A stretch of DNA of 64,000 bases from an uncultured Myxococcales bacterium (GCA_937980205.1 CALJKW010000021.1:434001-498000); one strand, 5' to 3'. Shown: positions 49,066 to 61,488, numbered from the stretch's first letter. A program made the numbers and translations. Notes: generated by a model not told the origin, from the sequence alone.

Positions 49066-49994
49066 GGCGCGCGCCGCTTTCGCCGGCGCAACGCCAGCAC
49101 CGCCGCGGCGATCGCCAGCGCACCGCCGGGGCCAGCACCGCAGCCCACCCGCAGGTGCTCGCCGCACTTCACGTCGACGGTGACGTCGAGGGGCGACGAC
49201 CTCGTGCCGTCGGAGGCCGTCACCGTCCACATGTGCAGGCCGCGCTCGGCGCTCGTCGGCGTCCACACCAGCTCTCCGGTGGCCGCGTCGACCTCGGGGC
49301 CGCCCTCGGAGCTCGAGAACGTGGTCGCCCCGGCGACGTGCGTCGCGAGCGGGTACCGCAGCTGCACGCCGCAGCTGGCCTCGAGCTTCGGCACCGGCGT
49401 CGTCGCGAGCTGCTGGTCGGTGACCGGAGCGGGCCGGTTCTCCACCACCAGCTCGAGCGCGGGCCTCAGGCCGGTCGAGCTCCGCTCGCTGGAGGGGAGC
49501 ACCGTCGCCGCCGTCATCGTGTCCTGCATCAGCACGAAGCCGTTGTTGGGGCGACCGTTCGCCCAGGCGCGCGCGAGCTGCGTGAGGTCGACCGACACGC
49601 GCCCCTCCACCGGCGTGAACGTCGTGACCGGCGTCGGCGCGTGCGCGTTCACGAACCCGTTCCAGGTGGGCTGCGTCTCGGTCCACGGCTGCAGCAGCTC
49701 GTGCAGCCGAATCGGCACGCCGCTGGTGTTCTCGACGAGGAGCTCGAGCCGCGCGTCGAGGACGTCGACGTTCGGCGGCAGCTCGAAGCGCATCAGCGCG
49801 CGCTTGTCCGTGGCGCCGACGAGGCCGACGTACAGCGTGTCGGAGTTGTGGTTGAGGGCCGGCTGCTCCTCCCAGATGTAGCAGTCGCTGACGCTCGGCC
49901 CCGCCGAGATCGAGACGTGGCGTGGGCCATCGGCCAGCGCCGTGCCCGAGGCGAGGACGGCGACGAGGAGGGAGACGGCGAGCGGCCGAAGCAC
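49053..49994 (-). CDS. DNRLRE-domain surface protein with MYXO-CTERM-like tail
   Basis: About 313 residues from GTG 49994 (alternative GTG at 50051 adds 19). Signal peptide 'LAVSLLVAVLASGTALADG'. The DNRLRE domain occupies residues 25-190 ('SDTLYVGLVGATDKRALMRF', 'NNGFVLMQDTMTAATVLPSS'); a cadherin-like Ig domain follows ('ATGELVWTPTSAERGLHMWT'). The end 'LRVGCGAGPGGALAIAAAVL' plus ALRRRKRR fits a MYXO-CTERM-type signal, so the protein is probably surface-anchored. DNRLRE domains are structural modules of secreted bacterial proteins. Confidence 0.82.
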   Translation of the reverse strand: MLRPLAVSLLVAVLASGTALADGPRHVSISAGPSVSDCYIWEEQPALNHNSDTLYVGLVGATDKRALMRFELPPNVDVLDARLELLVENTSGVPIRLHELLQPWTETQPTWNGFVNAHAPTPVTTFTPVEGRVSVDLTQLARAWANGRPNNGFVLMQDTMTAATVLPSSERSSTGLRPALELVVENRPAPVTDQQLATTPVPKLEASCGVQLRYPLATHVAGATTFSSSEGGPEVDAATGELVWTPTSAERGLHMWTVTASDGTRSSPLDVTVDVKCGEHLRVGCGAGPGGALAIAAAVLALRRRKRRAPQRR

Positions 49995-50180
49995 CGGCTG
50001 CGAATTCTGCCCGCCACCACCGTCGCGCGTCGATGGAGGTCTGCGACGCACAGTGGCGCGTCGCCGCGAGCTGCGCGCCCCCGGCGGAATGAGCCGCGCG
50101 TCCCATAGCGCGGTGAATGTTTTCAGTCGTCCCGTGCGGGCCGTTTGACTTGGGCATCACCGGGCGTTACGCGACGCGTC

Positions 50181-51482
50181 ATGCCGCCAACCAAACGTCT
50201 CGAAGGCAGAAGGGTCGCGGTGGTCGCGGGGCTGCGCACGCCGTTCGTGAAAGCGGGCACCGTCTTCAACGAGCTCTCGGCGCTGGATCTCGGGCGAATC
50301 GTGGTCAGCGAGCTGGTGCAGCGCGCCGAGCTCGACCCGTTCGAGATCGACCAGGTGGTCTTCGGCACGGTGATCCCCACGCTGCTGGCGACCAGCATCG
50401 CGCGCGAGGTGGTCATCGCCTCGGGCCTGCCGCGGAAGATCGAGACGCACACGGTGATGCGCGCGTGCGCCACGAGCATTCAGGCGATGACCGACGCCGC
50501 GAACACCATCGCGCTCGGCTTGAGCGACGTCGCGATCATCGGCGGCACCGAGTCGATGTCCGACCCGCCGATCTTCACCAGCCGCAACCTCGCGCACGCG
50601 CTCGCGGCCGCCTCTCGCGCGCGAAACATTCGCGAGAAGCTGAAGCCGTTCCAGAAGCTGAAGCCGAAAGATCTCATCCCCGTGCCGCCGGCGATCGCCG
50701 AGTACTCGACCGGCATGACCATGGGCGAGTCGGCCGAGAAGATGGCGAAGGAGAACGGCATCACGCGCCGCGAGCAGGACCAGATCGCCTACGACTCGCA
50801 TCGCAACGCCGCGCGCGCGTGGAAAGAAGGCCTCTTCGCGGAAGAGGTGATGCACGTGCCGGTGCCTCCGAAGTACGAGACGATCGCCGACAAGGACAAC
50901 ATCGTCCGCGACGACACCTCGGTCGAGAAGCTCGGCGAGCTCAAGCCCGTCTTCGATCGCAAGTACGGCAGCGTGACCGCGGGCAACGCGTCTCCGCTGA
51001 CCGACGGCGCCGCCGCGCTGATCCTCATGAGCGAAGAGCGCGCGAAGGCGCTGAAGATGACGCCGCTGGGCTTCATCCGCTCGTTCGCCTACGCCGCGAC
51101 CGACCCCGCCGAGCAGCTCTTGCAGGGCCCGGCCTACGCGGCGCCCGTCGCGCTCGATCGCGCCGGCATGACGCTGAAGGACATCGACCTCGTCGACATG
51201 CACGAGGCCTTCGCCGCGCAGATCGCCTCGAACCTGCAGGCGTTCGCCTCGAAGGAGTTCGCCACGAAGCTCGGCCGCAGCGCGCCCGTCGGCGAGGTCG
51301 ACCGCGCGCGGCTCAACGTCAACGGCGGCTCGATCGCGCTCGGTCACCCGTTCGCCGCCACCGGCGCCCGCATCGTGAACCAGGTGCTGCGCGAGCTGGG
51401 CCGAAGGAAGAAGAACACCGCGCTGGTGACGGTCTGTGCACAGGGCGGCCTCGGCGCCGCCGTCGTCCTCGAGAGGAACTAA
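50181..51482 (+). CDS. fadI: Acetyl-CoA acyltransferase FadI (3-ketoacyl-CoA thiolase)
   Basis: 433 residues. The thiolase residues are all visible: nucleophile Cys in 'VMRACATSIQAMTD', 'NVNGGSIALGHPFAATGARI' (His), and second Cys in 'VTVCAQGGLGAAVVL'. The length and the 'DMHEAFAAQIASNLQAF' segment favour the long-chain FadI form rather than FadA. It cleaves 3-ketoacyl-CoA in beta-oxidation. ATG 50181 (MPPTKRL) is chosen over the ORF's upstream start at 50145. fadJ follows after 6 bp, forming a trifunctional complex pair. Confidence 0.94.
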   Translation: MPPTKRLEGRRVAVVAGLRTPFVKAGTVFNELSALDLGRIVVSELVQRAELDPFEIDQVVFGTVIPTLLATSIAREVVIASGLPRKIETHTVMRACATSIQAMTDAANTIALGLSDVAIIGGTESMSDPPIFTSRNLAHALAAASRARNIREKLKPFQKLKPKDLIPVPPAIAEYSTGMTMGESAEKMAKENGITRREQDQIAYDSHRNAARAWKEGLFAEEVMHVPVPPKYETIADKDNIVRDDTSVEKLGELKPVFDRKYGSVTAGNASPLTDGAAALILMSEERAKALKMTPLGFIRSFAYAATDPAEQLLQGPAYAAPVALDRAGMTLKDIDLVDMHEAFAAQIASNLQAFASKEFATKLGRSAPVGEVDRARLNVNGGSIALGHPFAATGARIVNQVLRELGRRKKNTALVTVCAQGGLGAAVVLERN

Positions 51483-51488
51483 GACGCC

Positions 51489-53675
<2,187 letters not shown>

Positions 53676-53677
53676 CG

Positions 53678-53752
53678 AAAATGGCCCCGTGCGACGCTGC
53701 CGTCGTCTTCAGGCCGCCAGCTCAGGGAAAAGCAGCCTGTCCCCATTTTCTC
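53678..53752. repeat. Small inverted-repeat element between fadJ and the methyltransferase
   Basis: GAAAATGG (53678-) and CCATTTTC (ending near 53752) are perfect 8-bp terminal inverted repeats around about 60 bp that hold an internal hairpin CGACG-ctgc-CGTCG. The right end, CAGCCTGTCCCCATTTTC, resembles GGGGACAGGC-type ends of dispersed REP/MITE elements. If inserted, it supplies the first codons of the downstream ORF. Confidence 0.5.
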
Positions 53753-54372
53753 TCTTCGACACGCTGCCGCTGACCGAGCGGCTCTTCGTGCGCGCGCGGC
53801 TCGCCACGGCGCCGCTCGAAGAGCTCGCGCGCCTCACCCCGCCCGGCCACGTCGTCGACATCGGCTGCGGCCACGGCCTGCTCACCGCGCTGCTCGCCGT
53901 CGACGCCCAGCGCACCGTGCTCGGCATCGACCCCGACGAGCGGAAGATCCAGCTCGCCCGCGACAGCGTCGGCCGCCTGCCGAACGTCTCCTTCCGCGTC
54001 GCCACCGTCGAGCAGCTCGGCGAGCGCGGCGAGTTCGACGCCGTCGTCGTCGCCGACGTCCTCTACCTGCTCCCCGTCGAGCACTGGACCGGCTTCCTCT
54101 CGGCCGCCGCCCGGCTGCTCAAGCCCAGGGGCAAGCTGCTCCTGAAGGAGGCCGAGGCCGACGGCTCGTGGCGTTACCGGAAGACCCTGCTCCAGGAGCA
54201 GCTGATGGTGCGCCTGCTCGGGAAAACCCGCGCTTCTGGGGCGGTTGGGTTTCAGCCCCGAGATGCGCTTGAAGCGCACGTGAAGGCCGCGGGGTTCGCC
54301 ATTAGTACGGTGACCTCGATGAAGGCCGGCTACACGACTCCGCACGTGCTGATTTTGGCGGAGCGCGTATGA
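53689..54372 (+). CDS. Class I SAM-dependent methyltransferase
   Basis: Up to 227 residues. Motif I 'VVDIGCGHGLLTALLA', motif II 'VLGIDPDERKIQLAR', 'FDAVVVADVLYLLPVEHW' and 'RLLKPRGKLLLKEAEAD' define a class I methyltransferase; the substrate is unknown. The annotated GTG at 53689 lies within a palindromic repeat, so the native start may be further in (the conserved sequence begins around 'FDTLPLTERLFVRARL'; GTG 53788 is one alternative). It ends 46 bp before the VWA lipoprotein gene. Confidence 0.8.
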   Translation: MRRCRRLQAASSGKSSLSPFSLFDTLPLTERLFVRARLATAPLEELARLTPPGHVVDIGCGHGLLTALLAVDAQRTVLGIDPDERKIQLARDSVGRLPNVSFRVATVEQLGERGEFDAVVVADVLYLLPVEHWTGFLSAAARLLKPRGKLLLKEAEADGSWRYRKTLLQEQLMVRLLGKTRASGAVGFQPRDALEAHVKAAGFAISTVTSMKAGYTTPHVLILAERV

Positions 54373-54418
54373 TGCGACCCGATCAAAGGGCGCTGTGAAC
54401 TGACGGAGGTCAATTTCC

Positions 54419-56986
54419 ATGTTTCGCCCCCTCGTTGCTCTTTCAGCTCTGACCGCCCTCGCGCTCGTCGCGAGCGGATGTGGGTGTGGTGAGCCGATCA
54501 CCGTTCCATGCAGCACCGACGCCGATTGCACGGGCGGCGCGACCTGCCAGGCCGGCAAGTGCACCGGCGGCAACACCGGCGGCGGCTCCGGCGGCTCTGG
54601 CGGCTCGGGCGGCTCGGGTGGCGGCACCACCATCGTCACCGGCTGCAACCCGTCCGACCCGAACAACTCGAGCCGTGACACCGACTGCGACGGCCTGACC
54701 GACGCCGAGGAGTACCAGGTCTCGTACGGCGGCGGCGCGAAGACGGACCCCTGCAACTCGGACAGCGACGGCGACGGCGTCCCCGACGGCGTGGAGATGG
54801 GCAAGACGATGACGGTCGGCGCCAACTGCGCGGGCAAGTTCACCGCCGATGCCGAGCCGGGCAGCAAGACGGACCCGACGGTCGCCGACTCCGATGGAGA
54901 CGGCTTGAGCGACGGCGCCGAGGACAAGAACCGCGACGGCAAGGTCGACCCCGGTGAGTCGAACCCGCTGAAGATCGACAGCGACTGCGACGGCATCTCC
55001 GACAAGCAGGAGATCGACGGCACGCTCGGCTGCATGACCGACCCGCTCAAGCTCGACACCGACGGCGACGGTCTGCCCGACGGCCTCGAGCAGGGCCTGC
55101 AGATGCCGGGCGCGGCGCCGGGCATGCCTCCGCTGAGCTGCCAGTACACGGCGATTCACTTCGACGCGGATCCGGCGGTGAAGACCAGCGCGTGCCAGGC
55201 CGACTCCGACGGCGACGGCATTCAGGACGGCGCCGAAGACGCGAACCAGAACGGCCGCGTCGACATGGGCGAGCTGAACCCGAACGCTCCGGCCGACGGC
55301 ATGGGCCCCGCGAGGGACGCGTGCGCGGTGATGAACTTGAAGCCCATCAACTTCCACCTGGCGCCGGGCGCCGACATTCAGGTGGCGCTGGTGCCCGCGT
55401 TCACCGAGGTGGTGCAGCTGACCGACGCCAGCGGCGGCCGCGGCGTCATGTTCTACGACTCGATGCACCAGGTGGTGGGCTTCGCCATCGACGATCAGCC
55501 GAGCCGCGGCAGCGGGCCGCAGATCGAGTCGTACGCGCGCGGCGTGCTGCAGGGGCGCGGCAGCATCAGCGCTCCGCTGACGCAGACGTTCACCACCTGG
55601 GACGGCTTCGCGCAGTCGGTGCGCGCCACCTACGATCAGGCGGGCAGCGCCGACCTCAAGGCGCACATCAACTCGATCGCCCAGGCCTTCGGCGTCATGG
55701 GCGCCCTCAGCGGCACCGCTGGTGCGACGGGGCCGTTCAAGATCCAGGCACAGTACGTCCACCGCGCCGCCACGCGCGGCGTCATTCTCATCGCGATGAC
55801 GCCGCAGGCGATGTTCAGCGGGCAGACGCTGTTCACGCTCGACGACGTCGGCGGCGGCTCGGCGCTCGCGCAGTTCGGCGACTACGCCGGCGTCACCTGC
55901 GAGGTGTTCGACGCGACGGTGAACGCGAAGGTCGACTTCATCTGGACGGTCGACGACTCGTGCTCGATGGCGAGCTCGCAGACGGCGGTCAGCCGCACCG
56001 GCTCGCTGTTCGTGCAGCGGCTCGCCGCGGCCGGCCTCGACTGGCGCGCGGCGGCGGTGAGCGCCGGGTACAACGACAACGACTGCAGCAACGGCTGCAC
56101 GCGGGCGTTCACCAACGACGGTGCGTTGATGACGCGCTGGTTCACTCCGACCGACGCGCTGTTCTGGGGCACGGGCGGTGACGTGACCGAAGAGATCCTC
56201 GGGTCGGCGCGCAAGCTGATCTCGACCGATCTGCTGCCCAAAGATCCGGCCGGGGCCAACAACAAGATCCGCACCGAGGCCCAGGTGCACGTCATCGCGC
56301 TCGGCGACGTCCACGACCAGAGCCAGTACTCCGGGGCGGACCTGCTGCAGTTCTTCGGCAACTACGACGGCGCCGGAGGCATGCTGTCGAAGGCGACGGT
56401 GCACGGCATCGTGTGCCCCCCCAACTCCTCGTGCGGTGACAGCACCACCCCGGGCACGACGCCCGAGCAGACGGTGATCGGCGGCACCGGCGGCGTGCAG
56501 GCGGACATCCGCACCTTCAACGTGCAGAACCCCAGCGCGGCCCAGCAGGCGCAGCAGCAGGCCGTCATCGACGCGATCATGAGCGCGGTCATCGGCAGCA
56601 CCGGTCACCAGCTGCAGAAGCCGCCGATCTCCGCGACGATCAAGGTCGCGATCGAGGCGAACGGCACGCGCGGGCCGTGCAACACCGCCGACGTTCCCCG
56701 CGACCGCATGAACGGCTTCGACTTCGACGCTGCCTCGCGCCGCCTCGTCTTCTACGGGAACTGCATCCCCTCGGCGTCGGGCAAGAAGGTCGCCGTCAGC
56801 TACCGGTTCTGGGTCGATGGCTCTCCGGACCCGGGCGGCGACCCCTGCAACAACACCTGCACCGCGCCGAAGGCGTGCGACCCGAGCTCCGCCATGTGCA
56901 TCTGCCCCACGAACTGCGGCGGCGCCTGCACCGGCACCACCACGTGCGACATGGCGAGCTGCACCTGCGTGCCCGGCATCGGGTGA
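54419..56986 (+). CDS. VWA / thrombospondin-3-repeat lipoprotein
   Basis: 855 residues. Lipobox 'ALALVASGCGCGE'; a Gly/Ser linker; four or more calcium-binding TSP3-type repeats ('DSDGDGVPDGVEMG', 'DSDGDGLSDGAEDKNRDGKV', 'DTDGDGLPDGLEQG'); a mid-region; then a VWA domain with MIDAS start 'VDFIWTVDDSCSMASSQ' (DxSxS). The C-terminus is a Cys-rich EGF-like tail ('CIPSASGKKVAVSYRF', 'CNNTCTAPKACDP'). It looks like a surface adhesin. The layout recalls myxobacterial gliding-motility lipoproteins such as CglD, but identity is not shown. Confidence 0.82.
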   Translation: MFRPLVALSALTALALVASGCGCGEPITVPCSTDADCTGGATCQAGKCTGGNTGGGSGGSGGSGGSGGGTTIVTGCNPSDPNNSSRDTDCDGLTDAEEYQVSYGGGAKTDPCNSDSDGDGVPDGVEMGKTMTVGANCAGKFTADAEPGSKTDPTVADSDGDGLSDGAEDKNRDGKVDPGESNPLKIDSDCDGISDKQEIDGTLGCMTDPLKLDTDGDGLPDGLEQGLQMPGAAPGMPPLSCQYTAIHFDADPAVKTSACQADSDGDGIQDGAEDANQNGRVDMGELNPNAPADGMGPARDACAVMNLKPINFHLAPGADIQVALVPAFTEVVQLTDASGGRGVMFYDSMHQVVGFAIDDQPSRGSGPQIESYARGVLQGRGSISAPLTQTFTTWDGFAQSVRATYDQAGSADLKAHINSIAQAFGVMGALSGTAGATGPFKIQAQYVHRAATRGVILIAMTPQAMFSGQTLFTLDDVGGGSALAQFGDYAGVTCEVFDATVNAKVDFIWTVDDSCSMASSQTAVSRTGSLFVQRLAAAGLDWRAAAVSAGYNDNDCSNGCTRAFTNDGALMTRWFTPTDALFWGTGGDVTEEILGSARKLISTDLLPKDPAGANNKIRTEAQVHVIALGDVHDQSQYSGADLLQFFGNYDGAGGMLSKATVHGIVCPPNSSCGDSTTPGTTPEQTVIGGTGGVQADIRTFNVQNPSAAQQAQQQAVIDAIMSAVIGSTGHQLQKPPISATIKVAIEANGTRGPCNTADVPRDRMNGFDFDAASRRLVFYGNCIPSASGKKVAVSYRFWVDGSPDPGGDPCNNTCTAPKACDPSSAMCICPTNCGGACTGTTTCDMASCTCVPGIG

Positions 56987-57001
56987 CGTGACGGCTGCTG
57001 G

Positions 57002-57021
57002 GGCGGAGCGTGCGCTCCGCC
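57002..57021. terminator. Hairpin between convergent genes
   Basis: GGCGGAGCG (57002-57010) and CGCTCCGCC (57013-57021) form a 9-bp perfect stem in the 78 bp between the VWA gene and the convergent YdjC deacetylase gene. No T-run; it may be a bidirectional Rho-independent-like or processing hairpin. Confidence 0.45.
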
Positions 57022-57064
57022 TGAGATGGTCCTGCTGCCGCTCGCCGGGCTCGGCTCTCGAGCT

Positions 57065-57883
57065 CTACAGCGCGCGGTAGCTCACCAGCGTGATCTCTCG
57101 GCGCCTGATGAGCTCGCGCACGCGCGGGCTGCACAGCGCGGCGAGCTCGGCTTCCCAGTCGTAGCGCCAGTCGGGATCCTCCGGCACCGTGCCGGGGGCC
57201 AGGCCGGGGTGGCACATCAGCTCCCAGTCTCCGTCACCGAGCCGGCCGAGCAGCTTGATGAGCCGCGCCTCGGTGAGGCCTCCCGAGTCGAACACGCCGA
57301 CCGCCTTCACGCGCCGCGCCCCGCGCGGAGGCCGCACCAGGCCCAGGGTCGACAGCACCGCCGTCTTCGCGAGCTGCGAGGGCCGGCGAAGCCACGTCGG
57401 GCGCGGCAGCTCGGACGGCCAGCGCAGCGGCAGCGAAAGCCGCAGCGCGAGCGCCTCGACGATGCGCGCCAGGCCCGGCAACAGGTGCACGTGCTGGTGC
57501 ACGTCGAGGTGATCGATCGTGGCTCCCTGCTCGCGCGCGCGCTCGACCTGAACGCTCAGCTCGAGCTCGACCTCTTCCGCCGGAATGAGGCCTGCGACCC
57601 AGGCGGCGGCGAACTCGCTCCAGTCTTTGCGGAAGCGGCCGCCCGGCGCGAGCCAGCGCACCTTCGAGGGCGGCGCGCTCGGGGTGAGGTGCGAGGTGAC
57701 GCAGAGGTGAGCACCGAGCGAGAGGCCGGCCTCGGTCGCGGCCCGCACCGCCTTCGGCGCCGTGCGCCCGGCCACGAGCAGCGAGGCGCTGGTGACGATG
57801 CCCTCGCGGTGCGCGCGGAAGATGCCCTCGTCGATGCGCGGGTGCAGACCCAGATCGTCTGCGTTCACGACCAGCCGGATCAC
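57065..57883 (-). CDS. ChbG/HpnK (YdjC) family carbohydrate deacetylase
   Basis: 272 residues. The start 'VIRLVVNADDLGLHPRIDEG' carries the metal-binding Asp pair (NADD), 'IDHLDVHQHVHLLPGLARIV' the HxxxH set, and 'WELMCHPGLAPGTVPEDPDW' the C-terminal His motif. These enzymes deacetylate N-acetylated sugars on oligosaccharides or lipid-linked glycans. The GTG start at 57883 lies 2 bp from the stop of the upstream glycosyltransferase gene, so the two act in one operon, as in hopanoid or lipid-glycan pathways. Confidence 0.88.
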   Translation of the reverse strand: MIRLVVNADDLGLHPRIDEGIFRAHREGIVTSASLLVAGRTAPKAVRAATEAGLSLGAHLCVTSHLTPSAPPSKVRWLAPGGRFRKDWSEFAAAWVAGLIPAEEVELELSVQVERAREQGATIDHLDVHQHVHLLPGLARIVEALALRLSLPLRWPSELPRPTWLRRPSQLAKTAVLSTLGLVRPPRGARRVKAVGVFDSGGLTEARLIKLLGRLGDGDWELMCHPGLAPGTVPEDPDWRYDWEAELAALCSPRVRELIRRREITLVSYRAL

Positions 57884-57885
57884 CG

Positions 57886-58662
57886 TCAGCCGCCCGCGAC
57901 CTTCCGCTTGATGCTCTTCACCGACGGAGGCCACCGAACCGGCCGCACCGGCTCTCCCGGCTCCTTCGTCTCGGAATAGAGCTGCACGAGCTCTCTCATC
58001 ATCGTCACGATCACCTGCGGAGACGCCAGCGTCGAGATTCCTCGCGTCCGCGGGAAGTAGTCGACGCCCATCTGGAAGACCCGGAAGCCCTTGCGAATGG
58101 CCTTCACCACCAGCTCCGCGTCGATGAACGACCCTTCCGACTTCAGCTCGATGCTCTCGAGCACGCGGCGGTGCATCACCTTGAAGGAGAAGTTGATGTC
58201 CTTCAGCTGCACGTCGAACAGCTGCCGGATGAGGGCGTTGTAGACGAACGAGTAGACGATGCGCTTGAGGCCTTCGCTCGTCCGGTCGAAGCGGAAGGCG
58301 CAGATCATGTCCGCCTCGAGGTAGTCGAGCAGGTGCAGCGCGCGCTCGAGCTCGTCGAGGTCGAAGGGGAGATCGGTGTCGCTGTAGACGACGATGTCCT
58401 TCGTCGACGCCGCCAGGCCCGTCTTGATCGACCCGCCCAGCTTCAGGTTCCGCTCGTGGTGAATGACGCGGACCTGGCGGTGCTTCGCCGCCAGCGCCTC
58501 GGCGATGGCCGGCGTGCGGTCGGTCGAGGCGTCGTCGACGATGATGAGCTCCCAGTCGTCGGAGAGCCTCGAGAGGACCCGCGTCGCCCGCGACACGGCC
58601 CGCTCGAGGTATTCCTCTTCGTTCCACGCGGGGAGGAACAGGCTGATCGACGGGCGAGGCAA
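57886..58662 (-). CDS. GT2 glycosyltransferase (DPM1-like)
   Basis: 258 residues. GT-A signatures: 'ISLFLPAWNEEEYLERAVSR', 'WELIIVDDASTDRTPAIAEA', 'VVYSDTDLPFDLDELERALH' (DxD). It resembles polyprenyl-phosphate mannose/glucose synthases, without the C-terminal TM segments. With the deacetylase it suggests synthesis of a lipid-linked sugar that is later N-deacetylated (inference). The only start available is TTG 58662, just before 'PRPSISLF'. Divergent from the diguanylate cyclase gene. Confidence 0.88.
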   Translation of the reverse strand: MPRPSISLFLPAWNEEEYLERAVSRATRVLSRLSDDWELIIVDDASTDRTPAIAEALAAKHRQVRVIHHERNLKLGGSIKTGLAASTKDIVVYSDTDLPFDLDELERALHLLDYLEADMICAFRFDRTSEGLKRIVYSFVYNALIRQLFDVQLKDINFSFKVMHRRVLESIELKSEGSFIDAELVVKAIRKGFRVFQMGVDYFPRTRGISTLASPQVIVTMMRELVQLYSETKEPGEPVRPVRWPPSVKSIKRKVAGG

Positions 58663-58728
58663 GGGTGCGACGAGGTAACACTCTCGAGCGTTTCGTCACA
58701 AGCGTGACCTGCGGTAGAGGAGATCCCG

Positions 58729-59655
<927 letters not shown>

Positions 59656-59659
59656 GCGG

Positions 59660-60118
59660 CTACTGCACCGCGTGCACCGAGTAGCTGCCGGTGCAAGACG
59701 TCACCCCCGAAGCCTGCGTCGTCCACGTCCCGTAGATGTGCCCGGCGTCGAGCCGGAACAGGTCCCACGTGTCGACATAGTCGAAGCCGGCATCGTGCGC
59801 GTGCCGCTCGACGAAGGAGAAGCCGCAGCCGCCGTCGGTGCCGCCGTCGACCGCGTCGAGCATGCACAGCCGCGTGCCGTCGGACGTGAAGCGCAGCTGC
59901 TTCTCGAGCGGCGCCTGGCACGGCAGCGGCGGCCGCGGGCCGAGCGTGGTGAAGATCACCTGCCAGTTGCCGCCGACCTCGCAGCTCGACGCCACGCAGT
60001 GCCGCGGCGACGGCGAGCCGGCATCGGGGGGCCCCGCGTCTGCCGGCGGAAGCGGCGCCGGCCCGGAGCACGCCGCGGCCAGCGCCAGCAGCACCACCCT
60101 GGGGAAATTCACCGTCAT
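59660..60118 (-). CDS. Small lipoprotein
   Basis: 152 residues. 'RVVLLALAAACSGPAPLPPA' gives signal and lipobox; a Pro/Asp linker; then a beta-rich domain with about six Cys ('CEVGGNWQVIFTTLGPRPPL', 'IYGTWTTQASGVTSCTGSYS'). Function unknown. The ORF runs 11 codons upstream into the RarA gene region; ATG 60118 is the natural start. Located downstream of rarA on the same strand. Confidence 0.65.
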   Translation of the reverse strand: MTVNFPRVVLLALAAACSGPAPLPPADAGPPDAGSPSPRHCVASSCEVGGNWQVIFTTLGPRPPLPCQAPLEKQLRFTSDGTRLCMLDAVDGGTDGGCGFSFVERHAHDAGFDYVDTWDLFRLDAGHIYGTWTTQASGVTSCTGSYSVHAVQ

Positions 60119-60147
60119 GAGCGGGGGCAAGTTTCCCCAGACCGGCC

Positions 60148-61470
60148 TCAACCGTCTTCCCCCGGCTCCTTCGGCGCCTTCATCGCGCGCAGCTTCTCGT
60201 AGCGCTCGCGCAGCTCCTTCTCCTCGCCGCTGTCGGACGGGAAGTAGAACCGCTCGGTGCGCAGGCCGTCGGGCAGGTGGTTGCCCGGCACGTAGTGGCC
60301 CTCGAAGTCGTGCGGGTACTGGTACCCGGAGCCGTAGCCGAGCGTCTTCATCAGCTTCGTCGGAGCGTTGCGCAGGTGCAGCGGCACCGGCAGCGCGCCG
60401 TGCTGGGCGAGCGCCTCGCGGACCTTCGAGTAGGTGGTCAGCGTCGTGTTCGACTTGGGCGCCATCGCGAGGAAGGTCACCGCCTGCGTCAGCGGGAAGA
60501 TGCCCTCGGGCATGCCCATCAGCTCGAAGGCGTGCAGCGCGGCGACGGCGGTCTGCAGCGCGCGCGGCTCGGCGTTGCCGATGTCCTCGCTCGCGAAGAT
60601 GACCATGCGCCTCAAGATGAAGCGCGGCTCCTCGCCGGCCTCGAGCATGCGCGCCATCCAGTAGACGGCGGCGTCGACGTCGGAGGCGCGCATCGATTTG
60701 ATGAACGCGGAGACGACGTTGAAGTGCTCCTCGCCGCCGCGGTCGTAGAGCAGCGTCTTCGTCTGCAGCGCCTCTTCGGCGGCCTTGCGGTCGATGCGGC
60801 CCTTCGCGTGCGAGGCGGCGACCTCGAGGGCGGTCAGCGCGCGGCGGGCGTCTCCGGCGGCGGACTGGGCGATGAACTGCAGCGCGTCGTCGTCGGCCTC
60901 GGTGCCCTCGAGGCCGCGCGGGTCGGTCAGCGCGCGCTCGAGCAGGCTCTTGAGCTCGTGCTCCTCGAGGCCGCGCAGCGTGACGACGCGCATTCGGGAC
61001 AACAGCGCCGCGTTGACCTCGAACGAGGGGTTCTCGGTGGTGGCGCCGAGCAGGGTGATGGTGCCCTTCTCGACGTGGGGCAAGAGCGCGTCCTGCTGGG
61101 CCTTGTTGAAGCGGTGGATCTCGTCGACGAAGAGGATGGTGCGCTTGCGCGACATGCGCCAGCGCTCCTCGGCCTCGGCGACGGCCTCGCGAAGCTCCTT
61201 CACTCCGCTCAAGACGGCGGAGACGGCGTGGAAGTGCGAGCCGGTCGACTGGGCGATGACGCGGGCGAGGGTGGTCTTCCCGGTGCCGGGCGGGCCCCAG
61301 AAGATGACGCTCGGCACGCGGTCGGACTCGATCGCGGCGCGCAACAGGTGGCCCTCGCCGGTCAGGTGCTCCTGGCCGACGAACTCGGCGAGCGAGCGCG
61401 GCCGCATGCGCTCGGCGAGCGGAGCCCGCTGCGAGGCGTCGTCGGCTGCGGCTTTCTCGAAGAGGTCCAC
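60148..61470 (-). CDS. rarA: Replication-associated recombination protein RarA (MgsA)
   Basis: 440 residues. Clamp-loader-like AAA+ ATPase: 'LAEFVGQEHLTGEGHLLRAA', Walker A 'FWGPPGTGKTTLARVIA', Walker B 'TILFVDEIHRFNKAQQDALL', sensor 1 'LLGATTENPSFEVNAALLSR', and the C-terminal tetramerisation region ('VHYLPG'-type sequence here 'GHYVPGNHLPDGLRTERFYF'). RarA acts at stalled replication forks. ATG 61470, 18 bp after the upstream RCC1 gene, so possibly cotranscribed. Confidence 0.95.
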   Translation of the reverse strand: MDLFEKAAADDASQRAPLAERMRPRSLAEFVGQEHLTGEGHLLRAAIESDRVPSVIFWGPPGTGKTTLARVIAQSTGSHFHAVSAVLSGVKELREAVAEAEERWRMSRKRTILFVDEIHRFNKAQQDALLPHVEKGTITLLGATTENPSFEVNAALLSRMRVVTLRGLEEHELKSLLERALTDPRGLEGTEADDDALQFIAQSAAGDARRALTALEVAASHAKGRIDRKAAEEALQTKTLLYDRGGEEHFNVVSAFIKSMRASDVDAAVYWMARMLEAGEEPRFILRRMVIFASEDIGNAEPRALQTAVAALHAFELMGMPEGIFPLTQAVTFLAMAPKSNTTLTTYSKVREALAQHGALPVPLHLRNAPTKLMKTLGYGSGYQYPHDFEGHYVPGNHLPDGLRTERFYFPSDSGEEKELRERYEKLRAMKAPKEPGEDG

Positions 61471-61488
61471 TGCGGTGGACCTTCTAAC

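Noticed and set aside
46585..50160. Long minus-strand ORF opposite the amylase, ferrochelatase-like and deaminase genes
   Set aside because: Overlaps several motif-supported genes and has no signal or domain of its own.
54419..56986. Naming the VWA/TSP3 lipoprotein as CglD
   Set aside because: The architecture is suggestive but shared by many myxobacterial surface proteins; identity cannot be shown without alignment.
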